Origin: QNZT01 sp964651755
GTDB lineage: Bacteria > Campylobacterota > Campylobacteria > Campylobacterales > QNZT01
DNA length: 8,524 bases
NCBI GenBank assembly: GCA_964651755.1
Contig: CAZYZD010000089.1
Location: 1 to 8,524 of the forward strand
Direction: 5' to 3'
This document shows positions 1-5,851 of the stretch, piece by piece. The position numbers were made by a program, and so were the translations under genes. The notes under the pieces are model-generated. The model worked only from the letters and a program-made list of their open reading frames with translations, was not told the origin of the DNA and searched no databases. How positions within the stretch are numbered: position 1 is the stretch's first letter; each line of letters starts with the position of its first letter.

Positions 1-225
1 TAAAGGGTTACCATCCCACATTGCTTTATGGGCTGGATTATTCAGAATATTTGAGAAATGATGTTTGGAATATTTGAACTCTTTGTAAATATCAAGATGA
101 CAACGAACACATTTCTTATTTCTGGCATATTTACCTTTCACAGAAATACTTTTATCGGTAGGAATATCAAAAATATTTGCAACTCCCGAAACACAAAAAA
201 GTAATAATATCAGCAAATATTTCAT
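1..225 (-). CDS. Exported multiheme cytochrome c, N-terminal 75 residues
   Basis: The frame starts at ATG (225) and runs off the window. A signal peptide covers about residues 1-16 (MKYLLILLLFCVSGVA), followed by a first heme site CVRCH (Cys40, Cys43, His44), then IYKEFKYSKHHFSN and NPAHKAMW. The Cys-x-x-Cys-His followed by an xIYKEFxxSxHxxS stretch and a later AHKAMW is the style of multiheme cytochromes related to cytochrome c554 and HAO-like or octaheme proteins, where distal histidines come from these spacers. The total heme number cannot be told from this part. AGGAGT inside the end of nirE and a 5-base gap show it is in the same transcript. It could be an electron carrier to NirS or a reductase for nitrogen oxides or hydroxylamine; neither is shown by the sequence. 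Confidence 0.75.
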   Translation of the reverse strand, partial: MKYLLILLLFCVSGVANIFDIPTDKSISVKGKYARNKKCVRCHLDIYKEFKYSKHHFSNILNNPAHKAMWDGNPL

Positions 226-230
226 AGCTT

Positions 231-971
231 TTACTCCTGTTTTTCAAACCAGTTCAGCTGATCTCTCAATTTTACAACTTCACCCACAACAATCAGTGCA
301 GGAGTAGGTAAATCTTTGGCTTTTTCATAGATTGTTTCCAATGTACCGATAACCGTTTTTTCTTCCGGAGTGGTACCTTTACTGATCACAGCCACCGGAT
401 AATCTTTGGATTTACCGATTTTAATCAACATATGACAGATATGTGCCAGACGGTGCAGTCCCATTAAAAAAATGATCGTATCGTCTGTTTTATAGTTTTC
501 CCATGGGATCTGAGAATGGTCTTTATTTTTGCTTTCATGTCCCGTAACCACACGAAAAGAGACTGTTACGCCGCGATGGGTAACAGGAATACCCGCATAC
601 TCAGGCACCGCAATGGCTGAAGTGATTCCGGGAATAAACTCAAACTCAATACCACGCTCACGCAGATAAATCCCCTCTTCTCCACCTCTTCCGAAAACAA
701 AAGGATCACCTCCTTTAAGACGCACCACACACTCATGTTTGAGCGCATTTTGATAAATTACTTCATTGATCTCTTCCTGAGGTAAAGTATGATGGGAATC
801 TTCTTTACCGACATAGACAAATTCACAACCATCTTTTGCTTCTTTTAAAATCTCAGGATTCGCCAGACGATCGTAGATAATCACATCAGCTTCCCGAATA
901 ATACGAAGTGCTTTGATTGTTAACAGATCAATATCACCGGGACCTGCTCCTGTGAGGTGAACTTTTCCCAT
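231..971 (-). CDS. nirE: Uroporphyrinogen-III C-methyltransferase (NirE/CobA)
   Basis: This cytoplasmic enzyme transfers two methyl groups from SAM to uroporphyrinogen III at C2 and C7, giving precorrin-2, the precursor of siroheme and of heme d1. The 246 residues are the normal length of a single-domain enzyme, without the CysG dehydrogenase/ferrochelatase part. Family motifs are in order: GAGPGD (8-13), the RLKGGDPFVFGRGGEE segment (84-99), PGITSA (114-119), PVTHRG (129-134) and the late LIVVGEVV. The name nirE comes from its neighbours; a cobA role in siroheme or cobalamin is chemically identical. It begins in a TAATG overlap with nirF behind GAGGGAG, and its last codons carry the ribosome site of the next gene. 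Oxidation and iron insertion would need a separate enzyme, not seen here. Confidence 0.95.
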   Translation of the reverse strand: MGKVHLTGAGPGDIDLLTIKALRIIREADVIIYDRLANPEILKEAKDGCEFVYVGKEDSHHTLPQEEINEVIYQNALKHECVVRLKGGDPFVFGRGGEEGIYLRERGIEFEFIPGITSAIAVPEYAGIPVTHRGVTVSFRVVTGHESKNKDHSQIPWENYKTDDTIIFLMGLHRLAHICHMLIKIGKSKDYPVAVISKGTTPEEKTVIGTLETIYEKAKDLPTPALIVVGEVVKLRDQLNWFEKQE

Positions 972-2059
972 TATTCAGCTCCCTCAAAAATAAATATACC
1001 GGAAGGCTTTTCAACACCGGGAATCTCTTTGACAATTTTCCAATCTTTAGTATTGATAATGACTACTTTATTTGCATCATTGACTGAGACATACAAATAT
1101 GGTTTCTCTTTCGACCATCTGACATGAAGTACTTTTCCATCAAACTCAAATCGTTTGATAATCTTGAGTGTCTCAGTATCGATAATCTGAATTACCGGAA
1201 ATTTCTTCCCGCTGTATGTCACTGCCATATATTTTTTATCAGGACTTAACGATGTAAATACAGGCAGTCCTTCCGTTTCAATATTTCTGATATATTTAAA
1301 ATTTTTATCATAGACCATCACTTTATTGTCCCCAACAGCGGGGATAAAAGTTTTATCTTTACTCAAAGACCAGAAACCAAAATGTGGTACTTTCAGAACC
1401 GGTTTATTGCCCTCTGCCGTTACTTTAATCTCTTTATATTTCATCTTATCCAAATCAACTACACCAAATCCTTTGGTTAAAAAGAAACCTACAATGTAGG
1501 TATTGTCCTGAATCATTGCATCAAACGGCATTTGACCGACTTTAAACTCTTTATAGATTTTAAATGTCGGCTTCTCTCCTTTTGGTGTTTCATCTTTGAG
1601 CACGGTCACTTTATCATTATCCATCTGCGCGAAGATCAGATAGTCTCCGTAGATTTTGATACCAACATTTTTACTACCTGTTTTAATTTTATCAACAGGT
1701 TTAAGATCCCGTGTCAAAATATCTACAGATTTATCATCATAATTTGCTACTGCTACATAGTTTTTACCAATCACGAAACCGATAGCACTTTTACTGGTTT
1801 TATACTCTCCAAGTGCTTTTTGCGTTTTCGGATCAAACCATACTACATAACCGTCACGGCTGATAAGATACCCGTCTTTACCGTCAAATTTTACTACACC
1901 ATGGTTCATGTTGTGCATTTTTGGGATTTTTCCGGTTAAAGCTCCATCTTCAATCACCGCCAATGAAGAGGATTCCCTCTCCACCACAAAGATTTTTTCT
2001 TTTGCAATTCCCGAAGATGCAAACAATGCAGCAATAAAAATTAGTTTGATCATTTTCAT
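971..2059 (-). CDS. nirF: Heme d1 biosynthesis protein NirF
   Basis: NirF is a periplasmic heme d1-binding propeller protein needed for cofactor synthesis; its exact reaction is debated. The 362 residues are the propeller without a cytochrome c domain. A signal peptide spans about residues 1-19 (SGIA before KEK), with no lipobox cysteine, so it is soluble rather than a lipoprotein. NMNHG (His53), matching the histidine shown to matter in Paracoccus NirF, is followed by a GYLISRDGYVVWFD stretch (63-76); VPHFGFW (His226), FIPAVGDNKVMVYD and the closing PSGIF also fit NirF. It is a paralogue of the NirN and NirS propellers. The start at 2059 forms an ATGA overlap with nirJ, with AAAGGA 8 bases upstream; a second ATG two codons on is possible. 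Its TAA shares one base with the nirE start. Confidence 0.93.
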   Translation of the reverse strand: MKMIKLIFIAALFASSGIAKEKIFVVERESSSLAVIEDGALTGKIPKMHNMNHGVVKFDGKDGYLISRDGYVVWFDPKTQKALGEYKTSKSAIGFVIGKNYVAVANYDDKSVDILTRDLKPVDKIKTGSKNVGIKIYGDYLIFAQMDNDKVTVLKDETPKGEKPTFKIYKEFKVGQMPFDAMIQDNTYIVGFFLTKGFGVVDLDKMKYKEIKVTAEGNKPVLKVPHFGFWSLSKDKTFIPAVGDNKVMVYDKNFKYIRNIETEGLPVFTSLSPDKKYMAVTYSGKKFPVIQIIDTETLKIIKRFEFDGKVLHVRWSKEKPYLYVSVNDANKVVIINTKDWKIVKEIPGVEKPSGIFIFEGAE

Positions 2060-3189
2060 TCAAAATTTCCTTTAATTTCATTTTCATCCAAATAACATGA
2101 AGGATCTTCTGCCCACATATCTCCATATATCGCATAGGCGCGGCTTCTTGAACCACCATTACAAATATCAACATAATCACATTTGCTGCATTTTCCACTA
2201 ATATCTCTTGGATGGATTCTCAGTTTTTGTAAAAGTTCTGAAGGTTCTTTTGTCCAAATATCTGAAAAATCTTGCTGTAATATATTGCCAATATACTGAG
2301 GAAAAAACGGGTCAGGTTTAACATTGCCTTCAGAATCGATATTTAATAGCTTTCGCCCTGCACTGTTACCGCCCCACTCTTTGAGTCTTTGCGCCATCGT
2401 TTCTTTTAATTCAGGATATTTTTTCCCAAATTTTTCCAGAAATAAAATGGCATCCTGCTCCATATTTCCCGTAACAATCTCAATATCCCTGCCCTCTTCA
2501 TAATACTCAAATGCTTTATCCAGAATATACTCGACAGCTTCCCTGCGCTGCTCTTTGGTTAAATCCATCTCCAGGTTTTCAAGCCCTCTCCCACTATACA
2601 CCAGATGAGAAATATAGATTTTGGGGATATTCTCTTTTTCTGCAAGTTCAAAGATAAATTTCAGATCATCATAAGTCTCTTTGGTAATGGTAAAACGAAT
2701 ACCAACTTTTGTATCATGATAACTGTTTAAAAGATTAACGGCTTCCATAGACATTTTAAATGAGCCTTTCAATCCTCTAAAATGATCATGTGTTTCTTCA
2801 CTACCGTCGATACTTATACCTACGTAATTAAATGTATCCAAAATCTTTTTGGCATTTTTATGCCCGACATACAACCCGTTTGTAGAAAGATACGTAATAA
2901 TCCCCAATTCACGGCAGCGCTCTGCAATATCAAAAAGATCTTTGCGTGTCAGTGGTTCACCACCTGAAAAGATAATGAATTTTACACCGTTCTCCTTGAG
3001 TTTTGGAAGCGTTTGCATAATAATATCAGTTGTCAGAGTATCTACAGCATCAAGATCTGCTTTGGAATAACAGTGCATACATGAAAGATTACAGCGGTTG
3101 GTAAAATTCCAGATAGCAATACTGCCATCCAGAACTCTGGCTTTTTTCCCTTCTACAACAGATTTGAGAAGATTGGAGAGACGAAACAT
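2056..3189 (-). CDS. nirJ: Heme d1 biosynthesis radical SAM protein NirJ
   Basis: NirJ is a cytoplasmic radical SAM enzyme acting on the didecarboxysiroheme intermediate, where it removes two propionate chains on the way to heme d1. The 377 residues begin with a short leader, then CNLSCMHC (Cys33, Cys37, Cys40), the CxxxCxxC site for the 4Fe-4S cluster that binds SAM, SGGEP (75-79) and ISIDG (125-129) on the barrel, GGNSAG (273-278), and a C-terminal SPASM-like cluster region CSKCDYVDICNGG with Cys334, Cys337, Cys343 and a further Cys365. This is the normal length and layout of the family; related proteins include AhbC/AhbD and PqqE, but the nirF/nirE context decides. It starts in a TAATG overlap with the cytochrome gene, after a GGAAG ribosome site, and its TGA overlaps the nirF ATG. 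Confidence 0.93.
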   Translation of the reverse strand: MFRLSNLLKSVVEGKKARVLDGSIAIWNFTNRCNLSCMHCYSKADLDAVDTLTTDIIMQTLPKLKENGVKFIIFSGGEPLTRKDLFDIAERCRELGIITYLSTNGLYVGHKNAKKILDTFNYVGISIDGSEETHDHFRGLKGSFKMSMEAVNLLNSYHDTKVGIRFTITKETYDDLKFIFELAEKENIPKIYISHLVYSGRGLENLEMDLTKEQRREAVEYILDKAFEYYEEGRDIEIVTGNMEQDAILFLEKFGKKYPELKETMAQRLKEWGGNSAGRKLLNIDSEGNVKPDPFFPQYIGNILQQDFSDIWTKEPSELLQKLRIHPRDISGKCSKCDYVDICNGGSRSRAYAIYGDMWAEDPSCYLDENEIKGNFE

Positions 3190-3539
3190 TATTTGCTTCC
3201 TTTTGGTTTATATGAGAGAATATACTCTGTTATAGCTTTTAATTCTTCTGTACTTAGAGTAAATGGAGGCATCGCATTTCGTTTATAACCAAAAAGTTTA
3301 GAGACAGCAGCCGGATCAGTTATCATAGCTGTTATCTCTTCTCTGTTTCTTTTGGAAGCTATTTCTGAAAACGGAGGTCCAAATGCAACAGCAGTCTGAT
3401 GATGGCACCCCCAGCAATAAGTTTCAAAAACTTTTTTCCCTGTTATACTTTTTTGTGTAGCAATTTTTTTTTCAGACAAATCACCATTTGCCAATAATAG
3501 GCTGTAACCCAGCACAAAGATAATTATAATTTTTTTCAT
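3189..3539 (-). CDS. Small periplasmic monoheme cytochrome c (NirC-like)
   Basis: A 116-residue exported cytochrome c: signal peptide about residues 1-18 (MKKIIIIFVLGYSLLLANG), heme site CWGCH (Cys42, Cys45, His46) and a likely axial methionine in NAMPPF (Met90), close to the C-terminal helix. Size and layout fit class I cytochromes such as NirC or c551 types found in nir clusters; NirC and NirM are not separable by eye here, so no symbol is given. It could pass electrons to NirS or take them from NirN. The start at 3539 gives a normal Sec signal; an in-frame ATG at 3551 would add four residues, and neither has a clear ribosome site. The stop overlaps the nirJ start by one base (TAATG). An FNR-like palindrome lies upstream. 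Confidence 0.85.
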   Translation of the reverse strand: MKKIIIIFVLGYSLLLANGDLSEKKIATQKSITGKKVFETYCWGCHHQTAVAFGPPFSEIASKRNREEITAMITDPAAVSKLFGYKRNAMPPFTLSTEELKAITEYILSYKPKGSK

Positions 3540-3574
3540 AACAACTATCATAGCGATTTTTAGGTTTTGAGTTG

Positions 3575-3588
3575 TTGACAGGAGTCAA
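3575..3588. promoter_or_regulatory. FNR/DNR-type palindrome before the small cytochrome gene
   Basis: TTGAC-AGGA-GTCAA is a perfect 5+4+5 palindrome with the same geometry as the FNR/ANR/DNR family box (TTGAT-N4-ATCAA and close variants). It sits in the only sizeable break inside the heme d1 run, 3 bases after the stop of the SurA-N-like gene and 36-49 bases before the start of the cytochrome gene. A Crp/Fnr-family regulator responding to oxygen or NO would fit the genes. The position is close to the start for an activator site, and a short RNA hairpin is another reading. Confidence 0.4.
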
Positions 3589-3590
3589 AA

Positions 3591-4100
3591 TCAACGGTAT
3601 TCTATCTTCGCTTCTTTTTTCATGTTGCTTAATTTCTCATCCACAAGAATTTGAAATTTTTGCATTTTAACTTTTTCCCGAATTTCATTTTTAACATTGT
3701 TAAAGTCCGTATCCTTGGGATACTCTTTTTTATTTTTTTCAAAATATTCTTTAATCTCTGCATCTGTAACTTCAATTGCATCCAAACGTTTCTTCATCCA
3801 AAATTCAACAAGCAATCTATTTTTAAAATCATCAATAACTTTTTGAAATTTTTCATCTGTGTCAATTTTCTCTTTCTTAGCAGCCTGAATAATCAATACA
3901 CGCTCAATACTTTGATCAAGAAGCATATCTTTTTCATGTTTGTTCAAATCATCTACTGATTTAGCATCTATAAACATCTGTAACATCGGTTTCACGTCTT
4001 CATCTGTAACTTTTTCCCCATTCACCACTGCATAAACTTTAGCTGAAAGTGTTGACGAAAAAATCATCAAAATGGACAATATTGCTATTTTTATTTTCAT
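3591..4100 (-). CDS. Periplasmic SurA-N-like chaperone domain protein without PPIase domain
   Basis: This is a 169-residue exported protein with a signal peptide (about 1-20, ending STLSA) followed by KVYAVVNGEKVTDEDV, the usual opening of SurA N-terminal / trigger-factor-like domains, and then a helical, highly charged body to the C-terminus. No parvulin (PpiC) domain is present, although SurA and PpiD family members usually carry one; so chaperone binding without prolyl isomerase activity is the likely reading. The start at 4100 is chosen because its ATG overlaps the nirN stop (ATGA) and AAGGAG lies 7 bases upstream; a longer frame to 4133 would put extra residues before the signal peptide. 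Translational coupling to nirN and its place among heme d1 genes suggest help in folding or export of NirN, NirF or NirS. That role is inferred. Confidence 0.75.
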   Translation of the reverse strand: MKIKIAILSILMIFSSTLSAKVYAVVNGEKVTDEDVKPMLQMFIDAKSVDDLNKHEKDMLLDQSIERVLIIQAAKKEKIDTDEKFQKVIDDFKNRLLVEFWMKKRLDAIEVTDAEIKEYFEKNKKEYPKDTDFNNVKNEIREKVKMQKFQILVDEKLSNMKKEAKIEYR

Positions 4101-5695
4101 TTTTTTACTCCTTTTAAATAATCTGAAACACATTTTTTCTCAAAAGTATTCAAGTTTTGTAAATTCTGCATACATTTCACAGGCTCTTTTTTATCTTTGC
4201 ATTTTTGATTAAAAATATCTAATCCAAAAAGACGAGGATAAAATTGTCTGTTTTTATTGATATAATTATATTTACCTACCGGTATATCACATGGATAAGA
4301 GGCAAGTTTTTTAAAGCTTTTGGTATCCCACACTTCAATAGATCCATTATGTTCATAAATACTCAGATAAGTATATTTACCATCTCCTGTGAACTCTGCA
4401 TGAATATATTGTTTGTCCTTGACCGGTACCATTTTTTTGATTGAAAAATCCTCTTTTGAAACCAGTACAAGTTCATCTGTCCCATTATCTATCCATAAAT
4501 AAGGCGTATTTGGATGTGTTTTAACAAAAAAACCATCTCCGCCAATATCAATTTGTTTTTCAAACTTCCAGTCATACATTTTCCAGATTGTGATATATGG
4601 TTTTCGCAAATGTGGTGTGGCAAAATAAAAATTACCATCTTTATACCAATAAGTTGCAGAAAACAGGTGCGGCATCCCCTCCATTTGATGTTCAAAAACC
4701 GGTTTTAAAGTTTCTATATCAAAAACCCTTAACACTTTTCCATGACGTGCCGTAGCAATCAAGTACTTGTCGAAAGGATCTATAAAAAAGTCTTCAATAG
4801 GCTCTTTAATTTTAGTATAGTTGATGTCAAATGTCTTGCTATCCACAATTCCAACCAATGGCTTGTCCCTGTAGGTAAATATCATCTGATCTTTTGAGTA
4901 GAACTCATAGAGTGCACTTACTTTTCCATCAAGCTTAATTACTTTTTTGGGTTCTAATGTACTACTTTCCATAACAACCATCTGCTCAGGCAAAAGACAG
5001 GTAGCCACAACATTTTTGCCATCACGACTTAATGACACATTTCTTAAATTAATACATGGTCTTGCTTTTACAACAGGTCTTCCCTCTTTCAACGAGTAAC
5101 GCTCTACCCATCCGTCACGTGTAGGTACAAATATATTTTCAGCATCAGGAAACTGATACTTGATACCACCATGTACATTTTTGAGAGGAAACTTATCCAA
5201 AATTTTCTCATCTTCCATGATCCAGACATATCCGCCGTCACGTTCTACTACAGGCAATACCTGTTCTATATTTTTGATACCGATATCTTTAGGTTTAGTA
5301 TCCAATTTTGTGATTGACTTTTTAATATCCTCTTTAGTCCAGGTAAAGTCTTTGTTAACTGGTCTTTTGATATACCTGGCAACTTCAAGCAACTCCCAGG
5401 TTGTCAGAAACTCATAAGAGGGCATCAACGTCTGAGGAAAACCGTTACGTATCTTTTTTACAAGATCTTCAAGTTTATACTTTCGCAAAAAAGCAGGAAT
5501 CAGAGGAGGTCCTGCTATACCTATACGTTCTTTATGATGACAAGCCATACAGTATTTTTCATATACCTCTTTACCGACATCTTTTTTTGGGATTGCTTCT
5601 ACCATATGACCAGCAGCCCCGTCGATAGCATTAGCATTTGAAACAAAAAAAGTACTCAGTAAAAATAGTGATATTAGCAGATGGATTCTCATCAT
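4097..5695 (-). CDS. nirN: NirN-like cytochrome c / heme d1 propeller protein
   Basis: NirN is a periplasmic relative of NirS known to oxidise dihydro-heme d1 to heme d1 in the last step of cofactor synthesis. The 532 residues show a signal peptide (about 1-23, ending NANA), a monoheme cytochrome c domain with CMACH (Cys49, Cys52, His53) and possible ligand Met91 in LMPSYEF, then a propeller. NVHGGIKY (His175), NLRNVSLSRDG (217-226), MPHLFS (His343), ATPHLRKP and GGDGFFVKTHPNTPYLWID (His394) fit NirN better than NirS; the NirS active-site HPGRGAN motif is absent. It is longer than the roughly 490 residues of Pseudomonas NirN because of a lysine-rich tail (about 487-532) with Cys499, Cys508 and Cys522. 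Two adjacent ATGs (5695, 5692) are possible; AAGGG at 5700-5704 is better spaced for the second. Its TGA overlaps the next ATG. A NirC-NirF fusion is the alternative reading. Confidence 0.85.
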   Translation of the reverse strand: MMRIHLLISLFLLSTFFVSNANAIDGAAGHMVEAIPKKDVGKEVYEKYCMACHHKERIGIAGPPLIPAFLRKYKLEDLVKKIRNGFPQTLMPSYEFLTTWELLEVARYIKRPVNKDFTWTKEDIKKSITKLDTKPKDIGIKNIEQVLPVVERDGGYVWIMEDEKILDKFPLKNVHGGIKYQFPDAENIFVPTRDGWVERYSLKEGRPVVKARPCINLRNVSLSRDGKNVVATCLLPEQMVVMESSTLEPKKVIKLDGKVSALYEFYSKDQMIFTYRDKPLVGIVDSKTFDINYTKIKEPIEDFFIDPFDKYLIATARHGKVLRVFDIETLKPVFEHQMEGMPHLFSATYWYKDGNFYFATPHLRKPYITIWKMYDWKFEKQIDIGGDGFFVKTHPNTPYLWIDNGTDELVLVSKEDFSIKKMVPVKDKQYIHAEFTGDGKYTYLSIYEHNGSIEVWDTKSFKKLASYPCDIPVGKYNYINKNRQFYPRLFGLDIFNQKCKDKKEPVKCMQNLQNLNTFEKKCVSDYLKGVKK

Positions 5696-5723
5696 AAAAC
5701 CCTTATAAAAAATTTTAGATTGT

Positions 5724-5732
5724 ATTGTAGCA
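5724..5732 (-). promoter_or_regulatory. Weak candidate extended -10 element for the heme d1 gene run
   Basis: In the gap between nirS and nirN, the minus strand carries TGCTACAAT, a one-mismatch -10 with an upstream TG, about 30 bases before the nirN start. No convincing -35 is seen. Its position after the nirS hairpin makes a separate promoter for the biosynthetic genes reasonable, but AT-rich DNA yields such matches by chance. Confidence 0.3.
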
Positions 5733-5816
5733 AGAGTCAGATAGCACTGTTCTAAAATAGCAAAGCTATAAAAAACGGCTTATCTATATGTAAGTTCTGT
5801 ATAAAAACCTGTAGTA

Positions 5817-5844
5817 TCACAAAAGGGAAAAATCCCCTTTGTGA
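5817..5844 (-). terminator. Hairpin downstream of nirS, possible terminator or mRNA 3' stabiliser
   Basis: In the minus-strand transcript the arms TCACAAAGGGG and CCCTTTTGTGA form 11 pairs (one G-T wobble) around a six-base ATTTTT loop, starting 7 bases after the nirS stop. The run of five Ts that would complete an intrinsic terminator is about 8 bases past the stem rather than directly adjoining it, so termination may be partial. Such a hairpin could also protect the abundant nirS message while letting some read-through into the heme d1 genes. Confidence 0.55.
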
Positions 5845-5851
5845 CAAAAGA

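Noticed and set aside
1532..1939. A 135-codon open frame on the plus strand opposite nirF
   Set aside because: It is antisense to a clear NirF, has no recognisable domain, and its Phe/Ile/Cys-rich composition is what the complement of a Lys-rich AT-rich gene gives. The same holds for the other plus-strand frames opposite nirS, norB, nirN and nirJ.
4101..4133. Upstream extension of the SurA-N-like gene to an ATG at 4133
   Set aside because: It would add 11 residues (including Arg and Lys) before a normal signal peptide, overlap nirN further and ignore the well-placed AAGGAG before 4100.
4097..5695. Reading this gene as a second nirS
   Set aside because: The NirS active-site HPGRGAN and ASHHKPE motifs are missing and the HGG, NLRN and PHL motifs fit NirN.
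5755..5770. Short hairpin ATAGC-AAA-GCTAT in the gap between nirS and nirN
   Set aside because: Five pairs, AT-rich, and not near a gene end; too weak to call a terminator.
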